Source: Narthecium ossifragum | Lineage: Eukaryota; Streptophyta; Magnoliopsida; Dioscoreales; Nartheciaceae | Length of the DNA stretch: 64,000 nucleotides | Assembly (NCBI GenBank): GCA_963920575.1 | Contig: CAWUCF010000128.1 | Coordinates: 58,928-122,927 of the forward strand | Reading direction: 5' to 3' | Shown: piece after piece, positions 12,700 to 26,490 of the stretch | Position numbering within the stretch: the first letter of the stretch is position 1 | How the letters are laid out: each line of letters begins with the position of its first letter | Program-made: the position numbers and the translations under genes | The notes under the pieces: generated by a model | Database searches by the model: none | Told to the model about the DNA's origin: nothing | Seen by the model: the letters and a program-made list of their open reading frames with translations, nothing else

Positions 12700-15600
12700 G
12701 TGCTCAATCCGGTGGCTAGGGGCTTCGAGGAGGCCTGCCTAGAATGATATTCAGTAAAAAGATGAATGAAAAATTAGAAAAAAAATTAGCAAGGCCTAGT
12801 ATCAAAAAAAGAAGGAAAAGGCAAAAAGGTAAAAGGTAAAAGCTTCCTATTTTGCAGGCTGAGGATCCGGGGATTCGACGTGTCCGATCCGGTGGCCAGG
12901 GGCTTCGAGGAGGCCTGCCTGGGATGATATTTAGCAAAAAGATGAATGAGAAAAAGGGAAAAAAATTAGCAAGGCCTAGTATCAAAAAGTGAAGGAAAAG
13001 ACAAAAAAGGTAAAAGGTAAAAGCTTGCTATTTTGGAGGCTGAGGATCTGAAGATTCGACATGCCCGATTCGGTCACCAAGAGTTTCGAGGAGGCCTACC
13101 TGGGATGATATTCAGTAAAAAAATGAATGAGAAATAAGAAAAAATATTAGCAAGACCTAGTATTAAAAAGTGAAGGAAAAGGCAAAAAAGGTAAAAGGTA
13201 AAAGCTTGCTATTTTGGAGGCTGAGGATCCGGGGATTCGACGTGCTCGATCCGGTGGCCAGGGGCTTCGAGGAGGCCTGCCTCGAATGATATTCAGCAAA
13301 AAAATGAATGAGAAATAAGAAAAAAAATTAGCAAGGCATAGTATTAAAAAGTGAAGGAAAAGGCAAAAAAGGTAAAAGGTAAAAGCTTGCTATTTTGGAG
13401 GCTGAGCATCAGGGGATTCGACGTGCGCGGTCCGGTGGGCAGGGGCTTCGAGGAGGCCTGCCGAGCATGATACTCAGCAAAAAGATGAATGAGAAAAAGG
13501 GAAAAAAATTAGCAGGCCTAGTATCAAAATGTAAAGGAAAAGGCAAAAGAGATAAAAGGTAAAAGATTGCAATTTTGGAGGCTGAGGATCTGAGGATTCG
13601 ACGTGCCCGATTCAGTCGCCAAGAGTTTCGAGGAGGCCTACCTGGAATGATATTCAGCAAAAAAATGAATGAGAAATAAGAAAAAAAATTAGGAAGGCCT
13701 AGTATTAAAAAGTTAAGGAAAAGGGTAAAAAGGTAAAAGGTAGAAGCTTGCTATTTTGGAGGCTGAGGATCCGGGGATTCGACGTGCTCGATCCCGTGGC
13801 CAGGGGCTTCGAGGAGGCCTGCCTGGGATGATATTCAGCAAAAAAATGAATGAGAAATAAGAAAAAACATTAGCAAGGCCTAGTATTAAAAAGTGAAGGA
13901 AAAGGCAAAAAAGGTAAAAGGTAAAAGATTGCTATTTTGGAGGCTGAGGATCCAGGGATTCGACGTGGTCGATCCGGTGGCCAGGGGCTTCGAGGAGGTC
14001 TGCCTGGGATGATATTCAGCAAAAAGATGAATGAGAAAAAGGGAAAAAAATTAGCAAGGCTTAGTATCAAAATGTGAAGGAAAAGGCTAAAAAGGTAAAA
14101 GGTAAAAGCTTGCTATTTTGGAGGCTAAGGATCCGGGGATTCGACGTGCTAGATCCCGTGGCCAGGGGCTTCGAGGAGGCCTGCCTGGGATGATATTCAG
14201 CAAAAAAATGAATGAGAAATAAGAAAAAACATTAGCAAGGCCTAGTATTAAAAAGTGAAGGAAAAGGCAAAAGGTAAAAGCTTGCTATTTTGGAGGCTGA
14301 GGATCCGGGGATTCGACGTGGTGGATCCTGTGGCCAGGGGCTTCGAGGAGGTCTGCCTGGGATGACATTCAGCAAAAAAATGAATTAGAAAAAGGGAAAA
14401 AACATAGCAAGGCTTAGTATCAAAATGTGAAGGAAAAGGCAAAAAAGGAAAAAGGTAAAAGCTTGCTATTTTGGAGGCTGAGGATCTGAGGATTCGACGT
14501 GCCCGATTCGGTCGCCAAGTGCTTCGAAGAGACCTACCTGGTATGATATTCAGCAAAAAAATGAATGAGAAATAAGAAAAAAAATTAGCAAGGCCTAGTA
14601 TTAAAAAGTGAAGGAAAATACAAAAAGGTAAAAGGTAAAAGCTTGCTATTTTGTAGGCTGAGGATCCGGGGATTCGACATGTCCGATCCGGTGGCCAGGG
14701 GCTTCGAGGAGGCCTGCCTGGGATGATATTTAGCAAAAAGATGAATGAGAAAAAGGGAAAGAAATTAGCAAGGCCTAGTATTAAAAAGTGAAGGAAAAGG
14801 CAAAAAAGGTAAAAGGTAAAAGCTTGCTATCTTGGAGGCTGAGGATCCGGGGATTCGACGTGCTCGATCCGGTGGCCCCGGGCATCGAGGAGGCCTGCCT
14901 GGGATGATATTCAGCAAAAAAATGAATGAGAAATGAGAAAAAAAATTAGCAAGGCCTAGTATTAAAAAGTGAAGGAAAAGGCAAAAAAGGTAAAAGGTAA
15001 AAGCTTGCTATATTGGAGGCTGAGGATCCGGGGATTCGACGTGCTCGATCCGGTGGCCAGGGGCTTCGAGGAGGCCTGCCTAGGATGATATTTAGCAAAA
15101 AGATGAATGAGAAAAACGGAAAAAAATTAGCAAGTCCTAGTATCAAAAAGTGAAGGAAAAGACAAAAAAAGGTAAAAGGTAAAAGCTTGCTATTTTGGAG
15201 GCTGAGGATCTGAGGATTCGACGTGCCCGATTCTGTCGCCAAGAGCTTCGAGGAGGCCTACCTGGGATGATATTCAGAAAAAAAAATGAATGAGAAATAA
15301 GAAAAAATATTAGCAAGGCCTAGTATAAAAAAGTGAAGGAAAAGGCAAAAAAGGTAAAAGGTAAGAGCTTGCTATTTTGGAGGCTTAGGATCCGGGGATT
15401 CGACGTGCTCGATCCGGAGGCCAGGGGCTTCGAGGTGGCCTGCCTGGAATGATATTCAGCAAAAAAATGAATGAGAAATAAGAAAAAAAATTAGCAAGGC
15501 CTAGTATTAAAAAGTGAAGGAAAAGGCAAAAAGTTAAAAGGTAAAAGCTTCCTATTTTGCAGGCTGAGGATCCGGGGATTCGACGTGTTCGATCCGGTGG

Positions 15601-16450
15601 CCAGGGGCTTCGAGGAGGCCTGCCTGGGATGATATTTAGCAAAAAGATGAATGAGAAAAAAGGAAAAAAATTAGCAAGGCCTAGTATCAAAAAGTGAAGG
15701 AAAAGACAAAAAAGGTAAAAGGTAAAAGCTTACTATCTTGGAGGCTGAGGATCTGAGGATTCGTCGTGCCCGATTCGGTCCCAAAGAGCTTCGAGGAGGC
15801 CTACCTGGGATGATATTCAGTAAAAAAATGAATGAGAAATAAGAAAAAATATTAGCAAGGCCTAGTATAAAAAAGTGAAGGAAAGGCAAAAAGGTAAAAC
15901 GTAAAAGCTTGCTACTTTGGTGGCTGAGGATCCGGGGATTCGACGTGCTCGATCCGGTGGCCTGGGGCTTCGAGGAGGCCTGCCTAGAATGATATTCAGC
16001 AAAAAAATGAATGAGAAATAAGAAAAAAAATTAGCAAGGCTTAGTATTAAAAAGTGAAGGAAAAGGCAAAAAAGGTAAAAGGTAAAAGCTTGCTATTTTG
16101 GAGGCTGGGCACCCGGGGATTCGACGTGCGCGATCCGGTGGGCAGGGGCTTCGAGGAGGCCTGCCGAGGATGATACTCAGCAAAAACATGAATGAGAAAA
16201 AGGGAAAAAAATTAGCAGGCCTAGTATCAAAATGTGAAGGAAAAGGCAAAAAAGATAAAAGGTAAAAGCTTGCAATTTTGGAGGCTGAGGATCTGAAGAT
16301 TCGACGTGCCCGATTCGGTCGCCAAGAGCTTCGAGGAGGCCTATCTGAAATGATATTCAGCAAAAAAATGAATGAGAAATAAGAAAAAAAATTAGCAAGG
16401 TCTAGTATTTAAAAGTTAAGCAAAAGGCTAAAAAGGTAAAAGGTAGAAGC
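12700..16450 (+). repeat. ~1.05-kb segment duplicated 2.70 kb apart
   Basis: Variants found nowhere else pair at an offset of about 2,703 bases, close to 15 monomers. TACTCAGC after GCCGAG is at 13,471 and 16,174. AGCTTCCTATTTTGCAGG is near 12,842 and 15,548. AGGTAGAAGCTTGC is near 13,739 and 16,443. The paired stretches are about 12.70-13.75 kb and 15.40-16.45 kb. Beyond ~16.46 kb, similarity switches to the 14.3-kb region (GTGGTGGATCC near 14,317 and 16,487). This indicates overlapping duplications with different offsets. Confidence 0.7.
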
Positions 16451-19400
16451 TTGCTATTTTGGAGGCTGAGCATCCGGGGATTCGACGTGGTGGATCCGGT
16501 GGCCAGGGGCTTCGAGGAGGTCTGCCTGGGATGATATTCAGCAAAAAAATGAATGAGAAAAAGGGAAAAAACTTAGCAAGGCTTAGTATCAAAATGTGAA
16601 GGAATAGGCAAAAAAGGTAAAAGGTAAAAGCTTGCTATTTTGGAGGCTGAGTATCTGAGGATTCGACGTGCCCGATTCGGTCGCCAAGAGCTTCGAAGAG
16701 GCCTACATGGGATGATATTCAGCAAAACAATTAATGAGAAATAAGAAAAAAAATTAGCAAGGCCTAGTATTAAAAGTGAAGGAAAAGGCAAAAAAGGAAA
16801 AAGGTAAAAGCTTGCTATTTTGGATGCTGAGGACCCGGGGATTCGACGTGGTCGATCCGGTGGCCAGGGGCTTCGAGGAGGCCTGCCTGGGATGATATTC
16901 CGCAAAAACATGAATGAGAAATAAGAAAAAAAATTAGCAAGGCTTAGTATCAAAAAGTGAAGGAAAAGGCAAAAAGGTAAAAGGTAAAAGCTTGCTATTT
17001 TGTAGGCTGAGGATCCGGGGATTCGATGTGTCCGATCCGGTGGCCAGGGGCTTCGAGGAGGCCTGCCTGGGATGATATTTAGCAAAAAGATGAATGAGAA
17101 AAAGGGAAAAAAATTTGCAAGGCCTAGTATCAAAAAGTGAAGGAAAAGGCAAAAAAGGTAAAAGGTAAAAAGTAAAAGTTTGCTATTTTGGAGGTTGAGG
17201 ATCTGAGGATTCGACGTGCCCGATTCGGTCGCCAAGAGCTTCGAGGATGCCTATCTTGGATGGTATTCAGCAAAAAAATGAATGAGAAATAAGAAAAAAA
17301 ATTACCAATGCCCAGTATTAAAAAGTGAAGGAAAATGCAAAAAAGGTAAAAGGTAAAAGCTTGCTATTTTGGAGGATAAGGATCCGGGGATTCGACGTGC
17401 TCGACCCGGTGGCCATGGGCTTCGAGGAGTCCTGCCTGATATGATATTCGGCAAAAAAATGTTTGAGAAATAAGAAAAAAAATTAGCAAGGCCTAGTATT
17501 AAAAAGTGAAGGAAAAGGCAAAAAAGGTAAAAGCTAAAAGCTTGCTATTTTGGAGGCTGAGGATCTGGGGATTCGACGTGCTCGATCCGGTGGCCAGGGG
17601 CATCGAGGAGGCCTGCCTGGGATGATATTCAGCAAAAAAATGAATGAGAAATAAGAAAAAAAATTAGCAAGGCCTAGTATTAAAAAGTGAAGGAAAAGGC
17701 AAAAAAGGTAAAAGGTAAAAGTTTGCTATTTTCGAGGCTTAGGATCCGGGGATTCGACGTGCTCGATCCGGTGGCCAGGAGCTTCGAGGAGGCCTGCCTG
17801 GGATGTTATTTAGCAAAAAGATGAATGAGAAAAAGGGAAAAAAATTAGCAAGGCCTAGTATCAAAAAGTGAAGGAAAAATCAAAAAAGGCAAAAGGTAAA
17901 AAGTAAAAGTTTGCTATTTTGGCGGTTGAGGATCTGAGGATTTGACGTGCCCGATTCGGTCGCCAAGAGCTTCGAGGAGGTCTATCTAGGATGATATTCT
18001 GCAAAAAAATGAATGACAAATAAGAAAAAAATTAGCAATGCCCAGTATTAAAAAGTAAAGGAAAAGGCAAAAAAGGTAACAGGTAAAAGCTTGCTATTTT
18101 GGAGGCTGAGGATCCGGGGATTTGACGTGCTCGACCCGGTGGCCAGGGGCTTCGAGGAGTCCTGCCTGGGATGATATTCAGCAAAAACATGAATGAAAAA
18201 TAACAAAAAAAATTAGCAAGGCCTAGTATCAAAAAGTGAAGGAAAAGACAAAAAAGGTAAAAAGTAAAAGCTTGCTATTTTGGAGGCTGAGAATCTGAGT
18301 ATTCGACGTGCCCGATTCGGTCGCCAAGAGCTTCGAGGAGGCCTATCTGGGATGATATTCAGCAAAAAAATGAATGACAAATAAGGAAAAAATTAGCAAT
18401 GTCCAGTATTAAAAAGTGAAGGAAAAGGCAAAAAAGGTAACAGGTAAAAGCTTGCTATTTTGGAGGCTGAGGATCCGGGGATTCGACGTGCTCGACCCGG
18501 TGGCCAGGGGCTTCTAGGAGTCCTGCCTAGGATGATATTCAGCAAAAACATGAATGAAAAATAACAAAAAAAATTAGCAAGGCCTAGTATTAAAAAGTTA
18601 TGGAAAAGGCAAAAAAGGTAAAAGGTAAAAGCTTGCTATTTTGGAGGCAGAGGATCCGGGGATTCGACGTGCTCGATCCGGTAGCCAGGGGCATCGAGGA
18701 GGCCTGCCTGAGATGATATTCAGCAAAAAAATGAATGAGAAATAAGAAAAAAAATTAGCAAGGCCCAGTATTAAAAAGTGAAGGAAAAGGCAAAAAAGGT
18801 AAAAGGTAAAAGCCTGCTATTTTGGAGGCTGAGGATCCGGGGACTCGACGTGCTCGATCCGGTGGCCAGGGGCTTCGAGGAGGCCTGCCTAGGATGATAT
18901 TTAGCAAAAAGATGAATGAGAAAAAGGGAAAAAAATTAGCAAGGCCTAATATCAAAAAGTGAAGGAAAAGACAAAAAAGGTAAAAGGTAAAAGCTTGCTA
19001 TTTTGGAGGCTGAGGATCTGAGGATTCGACGTGCCCGATTCGGTCGCCAAGTGCTTCGAGGAGGCCTACCTGGGATGATATTCAGTAAAAAAATGAATGA
19101 GAAATAAGAAAAAATATTAGCAAGGCCTAGTATAAAAAAGTGAAGGAAAAGGCAAAAAAGGTAAAAGGTAAAAGCTTGCTATTTTGGAGGCTGAGGATCC
19201 AGGGATTTGACGTGCTCGATCCGGAGGCCAGGGCTTCGAGGTGGCCTGCCTGGGATGATATTTAGCAAAAAAATGAATGAGAAATAAGAAAAAAAATTAG
19301 CAAGGCCTAGTATTAAAAAGTGAAGGAAAAGGCAAAAAAGGTAAAAGGTAAAAGCTTGCCATTTTGGAGGCTGAGGATCCGGGGATTCAACGTGCTCGAT

Positions 19401-19534
19401 CCGGTGGCCATGGGCTTCGAGGAGGCCTGCCTGGGATGATATTTAGAAAAAAGATGAATGAGAAAAAGGGAAAAAAATTAGCAACGCCTAGTATCAAAAA
19501 GTGAAGGAAAAGACAAAAAAGGTAAAAGGTAAAA

Positions 19535-22500
19535 GCTTGCTATTTTGGAGGCTGAGGATCTGAGGATTCGACGTGCCCAATTCGGTCGCCACGAGCTTCG
19601 AGGAGGCCTACCTGGGATGATATTCTGCAAAAAAATGAATGTGAAATAAGAAAAAATATTAGCAAGGCCTAGTATTAAAAAGTGAAGGAAAAGGCAAAAA
19701 AGGTAAAAGGTAAAAGCTTGCTATTTTGGAGGCCGAGGATCCGGGGATTCGACGTGCTCGATCCGGTGGCCAGGGGCTTCGAGCAGGGCTGCCTCTAATG
19801 ATATTCAGCAAAAAAATTAATGAGAAATAAGAAAAAAAATTAGCAAGGCCTAGTATTAAAAAGTGAAGGAAAAGGCAAAAAAGGTAAAAGGTAAAAGCTT
19901 GCTATTTTGGAGGCTGAGGATCCGGGGATTCGACGTGTGCGATCCGGTGGCCAGGGGCTTCGAGGAGGCCTGCCTGGAATGATATTCAGCAAAAAGTTGA
20001 ATGAGAAATAAGAAAAGAAATTAGCAAGGCCTAGTATCAAAAAGTGAAGGAAAAGGCAAAAAGGTAAAAGGTAAAAGCTTGCTATTTTGCAGGCTGAGGA
20101 TCCAGGGATTCGACGTGTCCGATCCAGTGGCAAGGGGCTTCGAGGAGGCCTGCCTGGGATGATATTTAGCAAAAATATGAATGAGAAAAAGGGAAAAAAA
20201 TTAGCAAGGCCTAGTATCAAAAAGTGATAGAAAAGGCAAAAAAGGTAAAAGGTAAAAGCTTGCTATTTTGGAGGCTGAGGATCCGGGGATTCGACGTGCT
20301 CGATCCCCTGGCCAGGGGCTTCGAGGAGGCCTGCCTGGGATGATATTCAGCGAAAAAATGAATGAGAAATAAGAAAAAACATTAGCAAGGCCTAGTATTA
20401 GAAAGTGATAGAAAAGGCAAAAAAGGTAAAAGGTAAAAGCTTGCTATTTTGGAGGCTGAGGATCCGGGGATTCGACGTGCTCGATCCCGTGGCCAGGGGC
20501 TTCGAGGAGGCCTGCCTGGCATGATATTCAGCAAAAAGATGAATGAGAAAAAGGGAAAAAAATTAGCAGGCCTAGTATCAAAATGTGAAGGAAAAGGCAA
20601 AAAAGATAAAAGGTAAATGCTTGCAATTTTGGATGCTGAGGATTCGACGTGCCCGATTCGGTTGCCAAGAGCTTCGAGGAGGCCTACCAGGGATGATATT
20701 CAGCAAAAAAATGAATGAGAAACGAGAAAAAAAATTAGCAAGGCTTAGTATTAAAAAGTTAAGGAAAAGGCTAAGAAGGTAAAAGCTTGCTATTTTGGAG
20801 GCTGAGGATCCGGGGATTCGACGTGCTCGATCCCGTGGCCAGGAGCTTCGAGGAGGCCTGCCTGGGATGATATTCAGCAAAAAAATGAATGAGAAACGAG
20901 AAAAAAAATTAGCAAGGCTTAGTATTAAAAAGTTAAGGAAAAGGCTAAAAAGGTAAAAGCTTGCTATTTTGGAGGCTGAGGATCCGGGGATTCGACGTGC
21001 TCGATCCCGTGGCCAGGAGCTTCGAGGAGGCCTGCCTGGGATGATATTTAGCAAAAAAATGAATGAGAAATAAGAAAAAACATTAGCAAGGCCTAGTATT
21101 AAAAAGTGAAGGAAAAGGCAAAAAAGGTAAAAGCTAAAAGCTTGCTATTTTGGAGGCTGAGGATCTGAGGATTTGACGTCGCCAAGAGCTTCGAAGAGGC
21201 CTACCTGGGATGATATTCAGCAAAAAAATTAATGAGAAATAAGAAAAAAAATTAGCAAGGCCTAGTATTAAAAAGTGAAGGAAAAGGCGAAAAAGGTAAA
21301 AGGTAAAAGCTTGCTATTTTGGATGCTGAGGACCCGGGGATTCGACGTGGTCGATCTGGTGGCCAGGGGCTTCGAGGAGGCCTGCCTGGGATGATATTCA
21401 GCAAAAACATGAATGAGAAACAAGAAAAAAGTGAAGGAAAAGGTAAAAAAAGGTAAAATGTAAAAGCTTGCTATTTTGGAGGCTGAGGATCTGAGGATTC
21501 GACGTGCCCGATTCGGTTGCTAAGAGCTTCGAGGAGGCCTATCTGGGATGATATTCAGCAAAAAAATGAATGAGAAATAAGAAAAAAAATTAGCAATGCC
21601 CAGTATTAAAAAGTGAAGGAAAAGGCAAAAAAGGTAAGAGGTAAAAGCTTGCTATTTTGGAGGCTGAGGATCCGGGGATTCGACGTGCTCGACCCGGTGG
21701 CCAGGGGCTTCGAGGAGTCCTGCCTGGGATGATATTCAGCAACAAAATGAATGAGAAACAAGAAAAAAAATTAGCAAGGCCTAGTATTAAAAAGTGAAGG
21801 AAAAGGCAAAAAAGGTAAAAGGTAAAAGTTTGCTATTTTGGAGGCTGAGGATCCGGGGATTCGACTTGCTCGATCCGGTGGCCAGGAGCTTCGAATAGGC
21901 CTGCCTGGGATGATATTCAGCAAAAAATTGAATGAGAAACAAGAAAAAAAATTAGCAAGGCCTAGTATCAAAAAGTGAAGGAAAAGGCAAAAAGGTAAAA
22001 GGTAAAAGCTTGCTATTTTGGAGGCTGAGGATCCGGGGATTTGACGTGCTCGATCCCGTGGCCAGGGGCTTCGAGAAGGCCTGCCTGGGATGATATTCAG
22101 CAAAAAAATGAATGAGAAATAAGAAAAAACATTAGCAAGGCCTAGTATTAAAAAGTGAACGAAAAGGCAAAAAAGGTAAAAGGTAAAAGCTTGCTATTTT
22201 GGAGGCTGAGGATCCGGGGATTCGACGTGGTCGCTCCGGTGGCCAAGGGCTTTGAGGAGGTCTGCCTGGGATGATATTCAGCAAAAAGATGAATGAGAAA
22301 AAGGGAAAAAAATTAGCAAGGCCTAGTATCAAAATGTGAAGGAAAAGGCAAAAAAGGTAAAAGGTAAAAGCTTGCTATTTTGGAGGCTGAGGATCTGAGG
22401 ATTTGACGTGCCCGATTCGGTCGCTAAGAGCTTCGAAGAGGCCTACCTGGGATGATATTCAGCAAAAAAATGAATGAGAAATAAGAAAAAAAATTAGCAA

Positions 22501-23085
22501 TGCCCAGTATTAAAAAGTGAAGGAAAAGGCAAAAAAGGTAAAAGGTAAAAGCTTGCTATTTTGGAGGCTGAGGATCCGGGGATTCGACGTGCTCGACCCG
22601 GTGGCCAGGAGCTTCGAGGAGTCCTACCTGGGATGATATTCAACAAAAAAATGAATGAGAAATAAGAAAAAAAACTAGCAAGGCCTAGTATTAAAAAGTG
22701 AAGGAAAAGGCAAAAAAGGTAAAAGGAAAAAGCTTGCTATTTTGGATGCTGAGGATCCGGGGATTCGACGTGCTCGATCCGGTGGCCAGGGGCTTCGAGG
22801 AGGCCTGCCTGGGATGATATTCAGCAAAAAAATGAATGAGAAATAAGAAAAAAAATTAGCAAGGCCTATTATTAAAAAGTGAAGGAAAAGGCAAAAAAGG
22901 TAAAATGTAAAATTTTGCTATTTTGGAGGCTGAGGATCCGGGGATTCGACGTGCTCGATCCGGTGGCCAGGAGCTTCGAAGAGGCCTGCCTGGGATGATA
23001 TTCAGCAAAAAAATGAATGAGAAACAAGAAAAAAAATTAGCAAGGCCTAGTATCAAAAAGTGAAGGAAAAGGCAAAAAGGTAAAA
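19535..23085 (+). repeat. Segmental duplication of the array, copy 1 (~3.55 kb)
   Basis: First copy of a large tandem duplication, matched to 23,090-26,490. Diagnostic pairs include GCCCAATTCGGTCGCCACGAG with GAATGTGAAATAAG (near 19,575 and 23,140). AAAAAGTTGAATG has its GTTGA at 19,996 and 23,561. A shared deletion joins GAGAAACAAG to AAAAAAGTGAAGG at 21,417 and 25,001. TTTGAGGAGG is at 22,251 and 25,653. The offset steps 3,565, 3,746, 3,584, 3,402, showing gain or loss of single monomers after duplication. This copy has an extra near-identical 174-bp monomer at about 20,781-20,954. It also has a 12-base deletion near 21,179 (GACGTCGCC). Confidence 0.88.
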
Positions 23086-23089
23086 GGTA

Positions 23090-26000
23090 AAAGGTAAAAG
23101 CTTGCTATTTTGGAGGCTGAGGATCTGAGGATTCGACGTGCCCAATTCGGTCGCCACGAGCTTCGAGGAGGCCTACCTGGGATGATATTTAGCAAAAAAA
23201 TGAATGTGAAATAAGAAAAAATATTAGCAAGGCCTAGTATTAAAAACTGAAGGAAAAGGCAAAAAAGGTAAAAGGTAAAAGCTTGCTATTTTGGAGGCTG
23301 AGGATCCGGGGATTCGACGTGCTCGATCCGGTGGCCAGGGGCTTCGAGGAGGCCTGCCTCTAATGATATTCAGCAAAAAAATGAATGAGAAGTAAGAAAA
23401 AAAATTAGCAAGGCCTAGTATTAAAAAGTGAAGGAAAAGGCAAAAAAGGTAAAAGGTAAAAGCTTTCTATTTTGGAGGCTGAGGATCCGGGGATTCGACG
23501 TGTGCGATCCGGTGGCCAGGGGCTTCGAGGAGGCCTGCCTGGAATGATATTCAGCAAAAAGTTGAATGAGAAATAAGAAAAGAAATTAGCAAGGCCTAGT
23601 ATCAAAAAGTGAAGGAAAAGGCAAAAAGGTAAAAGCTAAAAGCTTGCTATTTTGCAGGCTGAGGATCCAGGGATTCGACGTGTCCGATCCAGTGGCCAGG
23701 GGCTTCGAGGAGGCCTGCCTGGGATGATATTTAGCAAAAATATGAATGAGAAAAAGGGAAAAAAATTAGAAAGGCCTAGTATCAAAAAGTGATAGAAAAG
23801 GCAAAAAAGGTAAAAGGTAAAAGCTTGCTATTTTGGATGCTGAGGATCCGGGGATTCGACGTGCTCGATCCCGTGGCCAGGGGCTTCGAGGAGGCCTGCC
23901 TGGGTTGATATTCAGCGAAAAAATGATTGAGAAATAAGAAAAAACATTAGCAAGGCCTAGTATTAGAAAGTGATAGAAAAGGCAAAAAAGGTAAAAGGTA
24001 AAAGCTTGCTATTTTGGAGGCTGAGGATCCGGTGATTCGACGTGCTCGATCCCGTGGCCAGGGGCTTCGAGGAGGCCTGCCTGGGATGATATTCAGCAAA
24101 AAAATTAATGAGAAATAAGAAAAAAAATTAGCAAGGCCTAGTATTAAAAAGTGAAGGAAAAGGCAAAAAAGGTAAAAGGTAAAAGCTTGCTATTTTGGAG
24201 GCTGAGGATCCGGGGATTCGACGTGCTCGATTCGGTCGCCAGGGGCTTCGAGAAGGCCTGCCTGGGATGATATTCACCAAAAAGATGAATGAGAAAAAGG
24301 GAAAAAAATTAGCAGGCCTAGTATCAAAATGTGAAGGAAAAGGCAAAAAAGATAAAAGGTAAATGCTTGCAATTTTGGATGCTGAGGATTCGACGTGCCC
24401 GATTCGGTTGCCAAGAGCTTCGAGGAGGCCTACCAGGGATGATATTCAGCAAAAAAATGAATGAGAAACAAGAAAAAAAATTAGCAAGGCTTAGTATTAA
24501 AAAGTTAAGGAAAAGGCTAAAAAGGTAAAAGCTTGCTATTTTGGAGGCTGAGGATCCGGGGATTCGACGTGCTCGATCCCGTGGCCAGGGGCTTCGAGGA
24601 GGCCTGCCTGGGATGATATTCAGCAAAAAAATGAAAGAGAAATAAGAAAAAACATTAGCAAGGCCTAGTATTAAAAAGTGAAGGAAAAGGCAAAAAAGGT
24701 AAAAGGTAAAAGCTTGCTATTTTGGAGGCTGAGGATCTGAGAATTTGACGTGCCCGATTCGGTCGCCAAGAGCTTCGAAGAGGCCTACCTGGGATGATAT
24801 TCAGCAAAAAAATTAATGAGAAATAAGAAAAAAAATTAGCAAGGCCTAGTATTAAAAAGTGAAGGAAAAGGCGAAAAAGGTAAAAGGTAAAAGCTTGCTA
24901 TTTTGGATGCTGAGGACCCGGGGATTCGACGTTGGTGATCTGGTGGCCAGGGGCTTCAAGGAGGCCTGCCTGGGATGATATTCAGCAAAAACATGAATGA
25001 GAAACAAGAAAAAAGTGAAGGAAAAGGTAAAAAAAGGTAAAAGGTAAAAGCTTGCTATTTTGGAGGCTGAGGATCTGAGGATTCGACGTGCCCGATTCGG
25101 TTGCTAAGAGCTTCGAGGAGGCCTATCTGGGATGATATTCAGCAAAAAAATGAATGAGAAATAAGAAAAAAAATTAGCAATGCCCAGTATTAAAAAGTGA
25201 AGGAAAAGGCAAAAAAGGTAAGAGGTAAAAGCTTGCTATTTTGGAGGCTGAGGATCCGGGGATTCGACGTGCTCGACCCGGTGGCCAGGGGCTTCGAGGA
25301 GTCCTGCCTGGGATGATATTCTGCAACAAAATGAATGAGAAATAAGAAAAAAAATTAGCAAGGCCTAGTATTAAAAAGTGAAGGAAAAGGCAAAAAAGGT
25401 AAAAGGTAAAAGTTTGCTATTTTGGAGGCTGAGGATCCGGGGATTCGACTTGCTCGATCCGGTGGCCAGGAGCTTCGAATAGGCCTGCCAGGGATGATAT
25501 TCAGCAAAAAATTGAATGAGAAACAAGAAAAAAAATTAGCAAGGCCTAGTATCAAAAAGTGAAGGAAAAGGCAAAAAGGTAAAAGGTAAAAGCTTGCTAT
25601 TTTGGAGGCTGAGGATCCGGGGATTCGACGTGGTCGCTCCGGTGGCCAAGGGCTTTGAGGAGGTCTGCCTGGGATGATATTCAGCAAAAAGATGAATGAT
25701 AAAAAGGGAAAAAAATTAGCAAGGCCTAGTATCAAAATGTGAAGGAAAAGGCCAAAAAGATAAAAGGTAAAAGCTTGCTATTTTGGAGGCTGAGGATCTG
25801 AGGATTTGACGTGCCCGATTCGGTCGCTAAGAGCTTCGAAGAGGCCTACCTGGGATGATATTCAGCAAAAAAATGAATGAGAAATAAGAAAAAAAATTAG
25901 CAATGCCCAGTATTAAAAAGTGAAGGAAAAGGCAAAAAAGGTAAAAGGTAAAAGCTTGCTATTTTGGAGGCTGAGGATCCGGGGATTCAACGTGCTCGAC

Positions 26001-26490
26001 CCGGTGGCCAGGAGCTTCGAGGAGTCCTGCCTGGGATGATATTCAGCAAAAAAATGAATGAGAAATAAGAAAAAAAACTAGCAAGGCCTAGTATTAAAAA
26101 GTGAAGGAAAAGGCAAAAAAGGTAAAAGGAAAAAGCTTGCTATTTTGGAGGCTGAGGATCCGGGGATTCGACGTGCTCGATCCGGTGGCCAGGGGCTTCG
26201 AGGAGGCCTGCCTGGGATGATATTCAGCAAAAAAATGAATGAGAAATAAGAAAAAAAATTAGCAAGGCCTATTATTAAAAAGTGAAGGAAAAGGCAAAAA
26301 AGGTAAAATGTAAAATTTTGCTATTTTGGAGGCTGAGGATCCGGGGATTCGACGTGCTCGATCCGGTGGCCAGGAGCTTCGAAGAGGCCTGCCTGGGATG
26401 ATATTCAGCAAAAAAATGAATGAGAAACAAGAAAAAAAATTAGCAAGGCCTAGTATCAAAAAGTGAAGGAAAAGGCAAAAAGGTAAAAGG
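23090..26490 (+). repeat. Segmental duplication of the array, copy 2 (~3.4 kb)
   Basis: Second copy of the ~3.5-kb block, directly abutting the first. The junction near 23,080-23,095 carries an extra GGTAAAA unit (three in a row rather than two), which may mark the crossover. Relative to copy 1 it has gained one monomer at about 24,000-24,180 and lost one near 25.6 kb. It retains the 12 bases missing from copy 1 near 21,179. Base differences are sparse, so the duplication appears recent compared with monomer divergence in the array. Confidence 0.87.

Noticed and set aside
20585..24528. Plus-strand Lys/Arg-rich frames at 20,585-20,782 and 24,331-24,528
   Set aside because: They are the same satellite segment in the two copies of the 3.5-kb duplication. 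They are frames through A-rich DNA, not genes.
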